Below are positions 35,647 to 44,496 of a stretch of 64,000 nt of DNA, piece after piece (the stretch's first letter is position 1; the number at the start of each line of letters is the position of its first letter). This DNA is from Ignavibacteria bacterium (lineage in GTDB: Bacteria > Bacteroidota > Ignavibacteria > Tepidaquicellales > Tepidaquicellaceae): assembly GCA_019694675.1 (NCBI GenBank), contig JAIBBK010000096.1:1-64000 (forward strand), written 5' to 3'. Both the position numbers and the translations under genes were made by a program. A model generated the notes under the pieces. That model worked only from the letters and a program-made list of their open reading frames with translations, was not told the origin of the DNA and ran no database searches.

Positions 35647-36269
35647 ACGTATTGAAGAATCTCATCTTCCGTGAATTTTTTCAGTATCAGTTCTTTCAAT
35701 TTTGCCTTTGCCCTGAATATTCTGTTCTTGACCGTCCCGATAGGTAGCTTCAGTATTGTTGAGATCTCTTCATGTGAAAGATCATTGATGTAGAACATCG
35801 TCAGTATTACCGAATATTGTTCCGGCAATGACAAAACATACTTCCTTATAATTTCCTTAACTTCATTGCCGCTCACGGTCTTGCCCGTTGACTCTGATCC
35901 TTCATCAAATCCGGACTCCGTGAAACCTCTCGTCAGATCATCACCTTCCTCAAAATTGTCACCTTCTACATCGATCGAGATTATGCTGAATCTCTTGTCC
36001 CTCAGTTTCTTGTAATGGTCAACTGCGGTGTTGTAAACTATCGTGTAGAAGTATGTTGACAGCCTGGAACGCTCTTCGAACTGCCCCGAAACTATCGCTC
36101 TGTATAATCTCATAAAAGCATCCTGAAGGCAGTCCTCAGCTTCTTCCCTGTTACCAAGTATGCGAATGCACAGTGAATAAGCTTTTGCACCGTATTCCTT
36201 CGCCAGGCCGGAGAAGGCTGAGGTGTCACCATCCCGTATGCTTTTGATTATGTCAGATGTAAGTTCCAA
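35643..36269 (-). CDS. ECF-type RNA polymerase sigma factor
   Basis: 208 residues. Sigma region 2 is seen in FSGLAKEYGAKAYSLC through EAEDCLQDAFMRLYRAI. Region 4 is seen in LPEQYSVILTMFYINDLSHEEISTIL and IGTVKNRIFRAKAKLKE. A 40-residue acidic/Gly/Ser linker joins them. The start appears to be TTG at 36267-36269: an in-frame stop lies just upstream and the first ATG is inside region 2. It probably drives its own operon with the envelope proteins upstream (36299-37653) and responds to envelope stress. Confidence 0.9.
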   Translation of the reverse strand: MELTSDIIKSIRDGDTSAFSGLAKEYGAKAYSLCIRILGNREEAEDCLQDAFMRLYRAIVSGQFEERSRLSTYFYTIVYNTAVDHYKKLRDKRFSIISIDVEGDNFEEGDDLTRGFTESGFDEGSESTGKTVSGNEVKEIIRKYVLSLPEQYSVILTMFYINDLSHEEISTILKLPIGTVKNRIFRAKAKLKELILKKFTEDEILQYV

Positions 36270-36298
36270 ATACGGTCAGTAATTTTAAGAGGCCATGT

Positions 36299-37108
36299 TC
36301 ACTGCCAGTTCTTTCCTTTGCCTTTCAGCGTGATCCTTCCATTCACCGTGCTTACACTTACTGAAGGACCCGGTGCGTTTCCGAATTCCGCTTTCAGATA
36401 CTTCTTCTCACGCTTCACGTTGCTGAGCGACAGGTTCTCTTCAAAGATCTTTCCGTTGGTTGTTTCCACTTTGAGGTTTCCGGATACGTTCTCGGCAAAC
36501 GTAAGGTCAACAGAGCCGCTAACAGTTTCAATGTCAATGCCGGTTGTGGAATCCACCTCCACAGATACTTCGCCGTTTGTTACTTCCGACTCAAACAGAC
36601 CTGTGTAATTATCTATGTTTACATCGCCGTTTACAAGTTCAATCTTAACATCCGAAACAAGCCTGGCAGAAGTTACATCCCCGTTCACGTTGGAAAGAAC
36701 TATCTGAAACCCCGGCGGCACGTAGATCTCGTAATCCACTCTGGGGCTTTTGAGGCTTCCGAAGTTGAAGAATCTGACACGGTTCTTTGCCCTGATCTCC
36801 GAATCAATCCTTATCTCATTGCCGGATGAATCGATCTTCAGCTTTATCTCGTCAAAAGGCTTGTCGAGATCCTTTTTTGGAACTGTGATCTCTTTACGTG
36901 CAATGATCCTTACAACACCGCTGTCAGACGATTGATTTAGTTCTATCCTGCCGTTTATATTTTCGAGGTTCAGCGAATTCCTGCCTGAAGCGGAAATCAA
37001 ATGCTCTTCGGTTTCCGATTTTTCATACTTCTCCGAAAAGATTCCGCATCCGAACACAACTCCGGCAAACACGGCAAGAGCGAACAGGAAAACAATATGA
37101 TTTTTCAT
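36299..37108 (-). CDS. DUF4097-type beta-repeat lipoprotein
   Basis: About 269 residues. A lipoprotein signal ends in VVFGC, a good lipobox, so it should be lipid-anchored. The rest is a right-handed beta-repeat of the DUF4097/head-GIN type, with recurring N-G-x-V/I turns: NINGRIEL, NVNGDVTSARL, LVNGDVNIDNYTG, VTNGEVSVEV, TTNGKIFEE and TVNGRITLKG. I used the ATG at 37108, one codon inside a GTG at 37111. Members often lie beside ECF sigma genes in FCB bacteria, as here. Function unknown. Confidence 0.85.
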   Translation of the reverse strand: MKNHIVFLFALAVFAGVVFGCGIFSEKYEKSETEEHLISASGRNSLNLENINGRIELNQSSDSGVVRIIARKEITVPKKDLDKPFDEIKLKIDSSGNEIRIDSEIRAKNRVRFFNFGSLKSPRVDYEIYVPPGFQIVLSNVNGDVTSARLVSDVKIELVNGDVNIDNYTGLFESEVTNGEVSVEVDSTTGIDIETVSGSVDLTFAENVSGNLKVETTNGKIFEENLSLSNVKREKKYLKAEFGNAPGPSVSVSTVNGRITLKGKGKNWQ

Positions 37109-37132
37109 CACTGTAATGTTTTTGTGTTATGT

Positions 37133-37513
37133 TCAGCCTTGCGGAAGGGCTTTGTTCTTTGTCTTTGCGCTCACTATGGCAAAGTAGATGAGGAATCCCA
37201 TTCCCGCGCAAAGGACAATAATGCCGAATATGATCCCTTCACTGACCTCATACATCTCTTCAAAAAGATTTCCGAGAAAGATTCCGAGTCCGACAAATGT
37301 GAGAAGAATGCCCCACTTAAGTGAAGAGTACGGATTGCTTTGCTTTACTTCATTCGCAAAGTATGCCTTTACTTCTTCCGGCGGAAGGCCCTTTTCAATA
37401 AGCCTCATCCTCTCCCTGTGCTTTGTGTAGATTGCCCAGAATATGATGATGCCGGGTATTCCGAATGTTGCGACTATTGCAACCAGGGGAATCAGCGCTT
37501 CAACTCCAGTCAT
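37133..37513 (-). CDS. Small membrane protein, DUF6249-like
   Basis: 126 residues with three hydrophobic helices (about 8-27, 68-84, 92-113). A basic loop RHRERMRLIEKGLPPEEVKAYF follows the first helix, a pattern common in sigma-associated membrane proteins of this group. A strong AAGGAG ribosome site precedes the start. It lies between a 27-residue membrane peptide and the DUF4097 lipoprotein in the sigma operon. The exact family name is a moderate guess. Confidence 0.75.
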   Translation of the reverse strand: MTGVEALIPLVAIVATFGIPGIIIFWAIYTKHRERMRLIEKGLPPEEVKAYFANEVKQSNPYSSLKWGILLTFVGLGIFLGNLFEEMYEVSEGIIFGIIVLCAGMGFLIYFAIVSAKTKNKALPQG

Positions 37514-37530
37514 GATTTACTCCTTGTGTT

Positions 37531-37614
37531 TTAGTTATTGTAGAATTTTGACTTTCTGAGCGCCATGAAGAGTATGATGATGAATGTGACAACCATAACC
37601 GCAAAGTCTATCAT
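37531..37614 (-). CDS. 27-residue single-helix membrane peptide
   Basis: A short frame on the minus strand reads M-I-D-F-A, then one hydrophobic helix, then the basic end ALRKSKFYNN, with its stop 17 bases before the DUF6249-like gene. An in-frame GTG at 37651-37653 would extend it to 40 residues. It has the shape of a genuine mini-protein, namely one helix with a positive C-terminal anchor, and sits at the head of the sigma operon. No homologue is known to me. Confidence 0.45.
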   Translation of the reverse strand: MIDFAVMVVTFIIILFMALRKSKFYNN

Positions 37615-37724
37615 GCTTTCATGCCTCAGTTTATATGTTTTGACTGAGTTCACGGCAAAAGGTTTCAGCTTCAGGAAAAATATTTGATCCGGCCTTATAT
37701 TTGACCGGTATAGCCGGCGTTCAA

Positions 37725-38291
37725 TCAGCCAAACGGAAACTCAGCAAGCACTTCATAAACTGATCCGCCCGGCTGAAGGGTACTCTTATAATATCTCAAG
37801 CACCTGGTTTCAAATTCAACCGGAGGTATCGATCTGTCAATTTCTGAAAGCGATATCTTTACATCGCGCCTGATTCGGGCAAGTGTTATGTGCGGCCTGA
37901 ACGGTTTATCCTGCCTGAGACCAAATTCCGACACTGCACCAAAAACATTGCCGGCAAGTTCAGCGAGTCCTCCTGTTTCCTCCTCAAACTCCGCCACAAG
38001 CACTCTCGGATACCTGAGATTCGGAAAGGCAGTCAGCGATTTCGCCCGGAAGCGAAGGCATTTCCCTGAGAAATCAGCAGCAGCCTTCATTAAATTGTCT
38101 TGGATCCGGACGCTCCGCTCATTTTCGACCTCACCGACAAAGAAGACCGTCATGTGGAACTTGGCGGGATCTTCCCATCGAATATCTCTTCCGTAACGCA
38201 GAAGATCGTGCTTCAGTTTGTTCTGAAATCCTGCAAGCCCCCTGATTGCCGATTCATCAGGATCGAGCGCGGCGAAAGTTCTTATCTTCAC
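37725..38291 (-). CDS. thpR: RNA 2',3'-cyclic phosphodiesterase
   Basis: 188 residues of the 2H phosphoesterase superfamily. The two catalytic H-x-T-x motifs are HMTV (in KFHMTVFFVGEV) and HITL (in RPHITLARI), with the usual FRPH. Hydrolyses 2',3'-cyclic phosphodiesters on RNA ends in vitro; the cellular role is unclear. The start is GTG and overlaps the GT2 stop as GTGA, so it is translationally coupled to the glycosyltransferase. Confidence 0.92.
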   Translation of the reverse strand: MKIRTFAALDPDESAIRGLAGFQNKLKHDLLRYGRDIRWEDPAKFHMTVFFVGEVENERSVRIQDNLMKAAADFSGKCLRFRAKSLTAFPNLRYPRVLVAEFEEETGGLAELAGNVFGAVSEFGLRQDKPFRPHITLARIRRDVKISLSEIDRSIPPVEFETRCLRYYKSTLQPGGSVYEVLAEFPFG

Positions 38292-39328
38292 TTCCTGTTC
38301 TCCATTATTCTTATGAATGCCATTTTGCAGTAAGCAAGCGAAGCAAAGTCAATCATTCTTTCGAAAAGATTTCTTCCCCCGGTGATCTTCGATGTAATGT
38401 ATCCGAGTACATGATCATCATCCACTTTCTTTATTGACTTGGCAAAACTCCTCTCCTTCTTTATCCAGCCAGTGTTGGCCAAAAGCCAGCCGTAGGCACG
38501 GCAGAGCTGAATGAACGAATACTTTCGTGAAAGAAGCGAGACAGCAGACTTCATCAGGAAGTTAAGCATAAGGTAGGGTAGATATTTGACAATGAAACCT
38601 GCTTTGAAGAAGATCAGAAAGTTCAGGAGCCTGTTTCTTTCCTGATAGAAATACAGCGGAGAATTTGCACCGCCCGATGTTCCGCCGCCCTCGTGATGCA
38701 CAACCGATGCTGATTCGTGAACTATCTTCAGCCCTCTGAACTTCACCTTAAGGGAGAGATATGTATCTTCGGAATAGGCAAAATACTCTTCGGGAAACAG
38801 TCCGCCGATTTCTTCTGCAAGACTTTTTCTGATGATCATTGAACATCCTGTTGCAACAAGGATCTCTCCGGCACCGTCCCGGCCTATTTTAAAGATCTGC
38901 ATTATGTTGTGACCAAGGAGATTTATTGTGCCGTTCATTTCATAGTATCTCGCGGGAATACCCTTTGTAAGAACCAGCGACTGCACAATCCCCGTGTTTT
39001 CATCCGAATCAATCCTCTTCACAAGCGCGTCAAGCCAATTCCCGTCAACAACGGTATCGTTATTCAGGAGTACAATGAATTCGCCTGAAGCCTTGCTGAA
39101 ACCGAGATCATTCCCGCCGGCAAAACCGAGATTTCTTCCCGCAGGGATGATACTTATTTCAAGTCCTTTGGAGATTTCCCGCACAAGATCAATGCTGCCG
39201 TCAGTTGAGCCGTTGTCAACAAAGAGTATCTCAAAATCACTGAACGATTGCTTTGAAAGTGATTCGAAACAACTCTTCAGGAATTTCTTTCCGTTATAGT
39301 TGACTATTATGACTGATACTCTTGCGAT
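38288..39328 (-). CDS. GT2-family glycosyltransferase lacking a canonical start codon
   Basis: A 346-residue GT-A enzyme, probably rhamnosyl- or similar transferase for surface polysaccharide. The core is normal: VSVIIVNYNGKKFL, VDNGSTDGS, NLGFAGGNDLG, LLNNDTVVD (metal-binding region), EEYFAYSEDTYLSLK, and a hydrophobic C-terminal patch. The oddity is the start. The conserved N-terminus lies upstream of the first canonical start (GTG at 39184), and an in-frame stop lies just before it. The only sensible start gives A-R-V-S-V-I-I-V-N directly after an ATC codon at 39326-39328. It is therefore an AUC start, a recent ATG-to-ATC change, or a sequence error. Overlaps thpR by 4 bases. Confidence 0.8.
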   Translation of the reverse strand: MARVSVIIVNYNGKKFLKSCFESLSKQSFSDFEILFVDNGSTDGSIDLVREISKGLEISIIPAGRNLGFAGGNDLGFSKASGEFIVLLNNDTVVDGNWLDALVKRIDSDENTGIVQSLVLTKGIPARYYEMNGTINLLGHNIMQIFKIGRDGAGEILVATGCSMIIRKSLAEEIGGLFPEEYFAYSEDTYLSLKVKFRGLKIVHESASVVHHEGGGTSGGANSPLYFYQERNRLLNFLIFFKAGFIVKYLPYLMLNFLMKSAVSLLSRKYSFIQLCRAYGWLLANTGWIKKERSFAKSIKKVDDDHVLGYITSKITGGRNLFERMIDFASLAYCKMAFIRIMENRK

Positions 39329-39500
39329 ATGTTGAGATGTTTGAGACTTAGGAAGTAAGGTTTCTCACGTGATGAATCAATCAGACCATATTAGCAGAAT
39401 GCCTGAGCAGACTGCAAATCTGCGACAAAATACACAAATCTTACTTTTAATAATCGTTCATTAGCTTTATTTTGAATGCAAATTTCACACTCCCTATCAA

Positions 39501-40595
39501 ATGCAAAAGCCATATCCTCCCGTTTACTACGGAGACTATCTTCAGCTTGAACGATTGCTCACAAGCCAGTTACCCAAGAGTGAAGAATACGGAAAACCCG
39601 CACATGACGAAATGCTTTTCATAATTGTGCATCAGGCATATGAATTATGGTTCAAGCAGATCATACATGAACTTGGCTCGGTGCTTGAGATCTTTTCAAA
39701 GGAGAAGATAGATGAGAAGAACCTAGGCACATGTGTTGCAAGGCTCAGAAGGATCACCACCATACAAAAGGTCCTCATAGATCAGCTGAACATTCTGGAA
39801 ACCATGACTCCGCTGGACTTTCTGGACTTCAGAGATTACCTGATCCCCGCATCGGGTTTTCAGAGTTTCCAGTTCCGGATTGTGGAGAACATGCTCGGGC
39901 TGAGCATTGAGAACCGCGTGAAATTTGACGACAAGAATTACTATTCACTTGTATCCGACGAGCATCAGAAACTCCTTATCGAATCTCATAACAAGACAAG
40001 CCTTCTGAGAGCCGTTGACAACTGGCTTTCCAGGATTCCATTCATGGACGGCAACGGTTATCACTTTCTGAACGAGTATATGTCAGCAGTTACAAGGATG
40101 CTTTCAAATGAAATGGAGATAATCCTGAACAACCCTTCGCTGACTGACGATAAGAGAAACAGGCAGTTGAGTGAATTTGAGAATACGAAGAAAAAATTTG
40201 ATGCCCTGCTTGACAAGGACCTTCATGATGAACTTGTGAGCAAAGGCATTCGAAAATTCTCATACAAGTCATCGCTTGCGGCTCTGTTCATCAATCTTTA
40301 CAGAGATGAGCCCATACTTCATCTTCCGTTCCGCTTTCTCACATATCTCATAGATGTTGATGAGAACTTCACGTCATGGAGATACAAACACGCTCTCATG
40401 GTGCAGAGGATGATCGGATCTAAGGTCGGCACCGGAGGTTCCTCGGGGCATCACTACCTAATGCAGACCGCAGAGAAGCATAAGGTATTTCCTGACCTGC
40501 TGGAAATTCCCACGTTCCTTATTCCGAGATCGGAACTTCCCGAGCTTCCTTCGGAAGTAAGAAGCAGACTTGCATTCAGCTACGAATTAACCTGA
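39501..40595 (+). CDS. kynA: Tryptophan 2,3-dioxygenase
   Basis: Heme enzyme opening the indole ring of tryptophan to N-formylkynurenine. 364 residues, longer than many bacterial forms. Signatures: YGDYLQLERLL, HDEMLFIIVHQAYELWFKQI (distal H44), the long helices SGFQSFQFRIVENMLGL, and WRYKHALMVQRMIG, whose histidine is the likely heme ligand, followed by GTGGSSG. First gene of a five-gene run with SDR, DUF4286, ALDH and FAD oxidase genes. No formamidase, kynureninase or monooxygenase gene is in view. Confidence 0.95.
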   Translation: MQKPYPPVYYGDYLQLERLLTSQLPKSEEYGKPAHDEMLFIIVHQAYELWFKQIIHELGSVLEIFSKEKIDEKNLGTCVARLRRITTIQKVLIDQLNILETMTPLDFLDFRDYLIPASGFQSFQFRIVENMLGLSIENRVKFDDKNYYSLVSDEHQKLLIESHNKTSLLRAVDNWLSRIPFMDGNGYHFLNEYMSAVTRMLSNEMEIILNNPSLTDDKRNRQLSEFENTKKKFDALLDKDLHDELVSKGIRKFSYKSSLAALFINLYRDEPILHLPFRFLTYLIDVDENFTSWRYKHALMVQRMIGSKVGTGGSSGHHYLMQTAEKHKVFPDLLEIPTFLIPRSELPELPSEVRSRLAFSYELT

Positions 40596-40604
40596 TAAGT
40601 CAAA

Positions 40605-41396
40605 ATGATCGCAATAGACCTGATCGGAAAATCGGCTATAGTGTGCGGGAGTTCGCAGGGCATTGGCAAGGCTGCGGCACTGCGTCTTGCAGAAGCCGGA
40701 GCTGAAGTCACGCTTGTTGCCCGTGATGAGAATAAACTTAAAGCGGTATTGAATGACCTGGACACTTCTTCCGGACAAAAGCATTCATTCCTGATCGCTG
40801 ACTTCTCTCAGCCGCTTCAGCTGAAGGACGTTATCCTCGGCCACATGAAATCAGGCAGAACGGTGAACATTCTCATAAATAACACTGGCGGCCCGAGAGC
40901 GGGAGACGCCGTAAACGCCGACACATCTGAATTCATCAGCGCATTTTCAAATCATCTGATATGCAATCAGATACTTGTACAAGCAACCGTGGAGAGCATG
41001 AAGAGTTCCGGTTACGGAAGGATAATCAATATCATTTCAACCTCCGTCAAGCAGCCACTGAAAGGGCTGGGCGTTTCAAATACAATACGCGGCGCAGTGG
41101 CAAGCTGGTCAAAAACACTTGCCGGCGAACTTGGTCCTTACGGCATTACTGTCAACAACGTGCTTCCGGGTGCGACAAAGACAGAGCGGCTGTACTCGTT
41201 GTTCAAGGCAAAGTCCGAGAGCACCGGCAAGTCATCAGATGAAATAGAATCGGAGTGGAGGAAGGAGATCCCGGCCGGAAGGTTTGCGGAGCCCGTTGAG
41301 CTTGCCAACGCGGTAGCTTTCCTTGCCTCACCACTTGCTTCTTACATCAACGGAATCAACTTGCCTGTTGACGGCGGCAGGACAGGTTGTCTTTGA
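40605..41396 (+). CDS. Atypical short-chain dehydrogenase without YxxxK
   Basis: 263 residues with a clear SDR cofactor site, GSSQGIGKAAA at 15-25, NNTGG at 92-96 and the end VDGGRTG. The usual active-site tyrosine and lysine are absent: where YxxxK should be, the sequence is S158-N-T-I-R162 after the serine at 145-147. This is a known variant subgroup of FabG-like proteins, with SN-x-x-R, whose chemistry is unclear. It starts 9 bases after kynA and so likely shares its transcript. Role in tryptophan breakdown is inferred from place. Confidence 0.85.
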   Translation: MIAIDLIGKSAIVCGSSQGIGKAAALRLAEAGAEVTLVARDENKLKAVLNDLDTSSGQKHSFLIADFSQPLQLKDVILGHMKSGRTVNILINNTGGPRAGDAVNADTSEFISAFSNHLICNQILVQATVESMKSSGYGRIINIISTSVKQPLKGLGVSNTIRGAVASWSKTLAGELGPYGITVNNVLPGATKTERLYSLFKAKSESTGKSSDEIESEWRKEIPAGRFAEPVELANAVAFLASPLASYINGINLPVDGGRTGCL

Positions 41397-41477
41397 TATT
41401 TCCCGCATGTTTCAGACAGGATTTTCCGCCGGCACCTATAAATTTTTCAACAATCAAAATCAAACAACCGAAAACAA

Positions 41478-41780
41478 ATGATCATCTACAATGTAACAGT
41501 TAATGTTGAAGACTCAATACGCGAGGAGTGGCTTGAATGGATGAGATCAAAGCACATTCCTGATGTGCTGGCCACAGGACTTTTTACGGGCAACAAGATC
41601 TACAAAGTGGACGAGCCAAAGTCTGAGGAAGGAACAACTTATGCAATTCAGTATCACTGCAAGTCAATGGAGGAATACTCGAAGTACAGAATAGAATTCG
41701 CGCCTTCGCTTCAGGACGAACATCAGAGAAAGTACGGCGGCAAATTTGTTGCATTCAGGTCACTGCTTACGGAAGTGTGA
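41478..41780 (+). CDS. DUF4286 family protein
   Basis: A 100-residue ferredoxin-like fold protein (DUF4286), with IIYNVTVNVEDSIREEWLEWM, HIPDVLATGLFTG and YAIQYHCKSMEEY, then the C-terminal KYGGKFVAFRSLL. Usually found as a single small gene in Bacteroidota. It lies inside the kynA cluster, 12 bases before the aldehyde dehydrogenase. Function unknown. Confidence 0.9.
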   Translation: MIIYNVTVNVEDSIREEWLEWMRSKHIPDVLATGLFTGNKIYKVDEPKSEEGTTYAIQYHCKSMEEYSKYRIEFAPSLQDEHQRKYGGKFVAFRSLLTEV

Positions 41781-41792
41781 TCATTCACTGTC

Positions 41793-43238
41793 ATGGATAA
41801 GATCAAGAATTATATAGACGGGATTCTCACAACCCCCTATTCAAATAACTACTTCAATAATTTCGACCCATCCACCGGGGGAGTATTCACAATGATCCCC
41901 GATTCGGGTGCCGAGGATGTTGAGCTTGCCGTAAGCGCTGCTGAGCGGGCATTTCCCGCATGGTCGGCTACATCGGTAGAAGAGCGTTACGATCTTCTCA
42001 TGAGCATAGCGCGACTACTGAAGGAACGGCTCGAAAAATTCGCCCTGGCAGAAAGTATGGACAACGGCAAACCCCTGAAACTTGCCAGGACCGTTGACAT
42101 TCCCCGGGCAATCAAGAACTTCGAATTCTTTTCAAATGCGATCACACAGTTTTCGAGTGAAGCGCACAGTACTGACAATGTTGCAATCAACTACACGCTT
42201 CGACAACCGCTTGGTATCGTAGGAGCAATATCTCCGTGGAACCTTCCTCTTTATCTCTTCACCTGGAAAGTGGCGCCGGCACTGGCTGCAGGCAACTGCG
42301 TAATTGCAAAGCCGTCCGAAGTTACACCGCTGACTGCCTATCTGCTTTCGGAACTATTCATAGAAGCCGGGTTTCCACAGGGAGTTTTCAATGTGATCCA
42401 CGGATACGGCCACACTGCCGGAAAGGCTATAGTATCTCATCCGCAGATAAAGGCAGTGACATTCACAGGCGGCACAAGGACAGGAAAGGACATTGCGGCG
42501 ATCGCCGCACCGATGTTCAAGAAACTCTCGCTGGAGCTGGGGGGAAAGAATCCCACAGTGATATTTGCCGACTGCAATTATGAGCAGATGCTTGAAACAA
42601 CCGTAAGGTCGTCATTCACAAACCAGGGCGAGATCTGTCTCTGCGGTTCGAGGATACTGGTTGAGAGAAGCATCTATGAGAAATTCAGAAAGGACTTCAC
42701 GGAGAAAGTTAAGGCACTTAGAGTTGGCGACCCGCTTCTTGAAGAAACTGACACGGGGGCGATCGTCTCAAAGCAGCACTTTGACAAGATCATGTATCAC
42801 ATATCCCTTGCGGTGAATGAAGGCGGAAGAGTGCTCTGCGGCGGTAAGGCCGCAAGACTTCCAGGAAGATGCTCCGGCGGCTGGTTCATTGAACCTACAG
42901 TTATTGAAAACCTTCCTTACAATTGCAGGACAAACCTGGAAGAGATATTCGGGCCTGTAGTAACTCTTATGCCGTTTGATACCGAAGAACAGGCGATCGG
43001 GATCTCAAACAGCACGGAGTACGGACTTGCCTCAATACTGTGGACAGAGAATCTGACACGTGCACACAGGATCGCCGCTGAGCTGAAGTCAGGGATAGTC
43101 TGGATCAACTGCTGGATGTTAAGAGACCTGAGAACTCCGTTCGGAGGCGTGAAAAATTCAGGCGTTGGGCGGGAAGGCGGACTCGAAGCCCTGCGCTTTT
43201 TCACCGAGCCAAAGAACGTCTGCATCAAGCTCAATTAG
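41793..43238 (+). CDS. Aldehyde dehydrogenase, ALDH8/2-aminomuconate semialdehyde type
   Basis: 481 residues, NAD-dependent oxidation of a semialdehyde. Catalytic residues: N150 (SPWNLPL), E248 (LSLELGGKNP), and C282 in NQGEICLCGSR, a stretch typical of ALDH8A1 and hydroxymuconic or 2-aminomuconic semialdehyde dehydrogenases. The kynA neighbour supports 2-aminomuconic semialdehyde, a late intermediate of tryptophan catabolism via 3-hydroxyanthranilate. The ring-opening enzymes for that route are not in the window, so another semialdehyde is possible. Confidence 0.88.
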   Translation: MDKIKNYIDGILTTPYSNNYFNNFDPSTGGVFTMIPDSGAEDVELAVSAAERAFPAWSATSVEERYDLLMSIARLLKERLEKFALAESMDNGKPLKLARTVDIPRAIKNFEFFSNAITQFSSEAHSTDNVAINYTLRQPLGIVGAISPWNLPLYLFTWKVAPALAAGNCVIAKPSEVTPLTAYLLSELFIEAGFPQGVFNVIHGYGHTAGKAIVSHPQIKAVTFTGGTRTGKDIAAIAAPMFKKLSLELGGKNPTVIFADCNYEQMLETTVRSSFTNQGEICLCGSRILVERSIYEKFRKDFTEKVKALRVGDPLLEETDTGAIVSKQHFDKIMYHISLAVNEGGRVLCGGKAARLPGRCSGGWFIEPTVIENLPYNCRTNLEEIFGPVVTLMPFDTEEQAIGISNSTEYGLASILWTENLTRAHRIAAELKSGIVWINCWMLRDLRTPFGGVKNSGVGREGGLEALRFFTEPKNVCIKLN

Positions 43239-43252
43239 ATTCACTGCCTGCC

Positions 43253-44380
43253 ATGTTATCAATCTGGGAAAAGAACTCCTTTATAAACTTCGATATCATT
43301 ATCATCGGCAGCGGAATTCTCGGACTTTCAACCGCCATATCCATAAAAGAGATTGATCCGGACAAAGATGTACTGATACTTGAGCGCGGCACACTTCCTT
43401 CTGGAGCAAGCACAAAGAACGCCGGGTTCGCTTGTTTCGGGAGTCTTACTGAGATCATTGCGGATTGCGGAAGGGTGGGTGAGAGTGCAACCGCCGAACT
43501 TGTGGAGAAGAGATGGAAAGGCATCGGAATGCTCCGGCATAGACTCGGAGATGAAGCGATCGGCCTTCTGAACTACGGTGGATATGAGCTCATTGCCGGC
43601 AGTCATCTTCACTGCACGGATAAGATTGACGCCGTGAACCGGCTACTGAAGAGCATCTTTTCGGATGATGCATTCAGCAAAGCGGATTCATTCATAGACA
43701 AGTTCGGATTCAGCAGGAACTTTGCAAAATCACTGGTCTTCAGCAAGTATGAATCGCAGATCGACACAGGAAAGATGATGCGGTCGCTTCTGAAAAAGGC
43801 ACAGTCGCTTGGAGTGGTGATCGTGAACAACTTTGATGCAATCATAGAAGATGCAGCTTCAGACAGATTGACCGTTGCTTCAAAGACTTCACCCGTCAGA
43901 TTCACTTCTACCGCAATCATCAGTTGTTCAAACGCATTCACATCATTTATCCTGCCGGGTATTGATATCCGTCCCGGCAGAGGACAGGTTGTTGCGACTT
44001 CCCCGGTAAGGGGTCTCAGATTCAAGGGGGTCTTTCACATTGAAGAAGGGTATTACTATTTCCGCAATTTCGGCGATCGCGTGATACTTGGCGGAGGCAG
44101 GAATCTCGACTTTAAGTCAGAGGAGACGCACAGTTTCGGCAACACCGGAAAGGTTTTGGACAAACTGAATTCACTCTTGCGCGAAGTGATAATACCCGGA
44201 GAGGAATTTGAGATTGAATGTGCTTGGAGCGGCATAATGGGATTCAACGAGTCGAAGCTTCCGCTGGTTGCGGAGGCCGGCGAAAATATTTTCGCCGGCT
44301 TCTGCTGCAACGGAATGGGCGTGGCGCTGGCAAGCTACACAGGCAAGGAACTCGCAGAGACTGCGCTGAAGAATTTCTGA
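43253..44380 (+). CDS. FAD-dependent amino acid/amine oxidase (DAO family)
   Basis: 375 residues. The FAD-binding motif is DIIIIGSGILGLSTAI, followed by LERGTLPSGASTKNAGF and near the C-terminus AWSGIMGFNESKLPLV and CCNGMGVALASYTGKELA. Matches D-amino-acid/glycine oxidase-like proteins that oxidise a secondary or primary amine to an imine. Last gene of the kynA run (14 bases after ALDH). It might act on kynurenine-derived amines; this is conjecture. Confidence 0.85.
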   Translation: MLSIWEKNSFINFDIIIIGSGILGLSTAISIKEIDPDKDVLILERGTLPSGASTKNAGFACFGSLTEIIADCGRVGESATAELVEKRWKGIGMLRHRLGDEAIGLLNYGGYELIAGSHLHCTDKIDAVNRLLKSIFSDDAFSKADSFIDKFGFSRNFAKSLVFSKYESQIDTGKMMRSLLKKAQSLGVVIVNNFDAIIEDAASDRLTVASKTSPVRFTSTAIISCSNAFTSFILPGIDIRPGRGQVVATSPVRGLRFKGVFHIEEGYYYFRNFGDRVILGGGRNLDFKSEETHSFGNTGKVLDKLNSLLREVIIPGEEFEIECAWSGIMGFNESKLPLVAEAGENIFAGFCCNGMGVALASYTGKELAETALKNF

Positions 44381-44435
44381 CATTCTTCGTTCTTGTCTGA
44401 GTCAATTCCGTAAGCAGACTGATCTTTCGCTGCAG

Positions 44436-44470
44436 AAAAAAACAGCGGGCGGCTATATATATCCGCCCGC
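44436..44470 (-). terminator. Intrinsic terminator for the minus-strand DinB gene
   Basis: CCGCCCGC (44463-44470) and GCGGGCGG (44445-44452) form a perfect 8-base-pair stem. Read on the minus strand it is followed by TGTTTTTTTC, that is seven T. It would stop DinB transcription before the convergent FAD oxidase gene. Confidence 0.8.
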
Positions 44471-44496
44471 CGCATATCCAATTCTCAGCAACCGTA

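Noticed and set aside
37531-37653. The 40-residue version of the mini-protein as the main call
   Set aside because: The GTG start has no ribosome site and the extra residues are not membrane-like, so the 27-residue form is listed instead.
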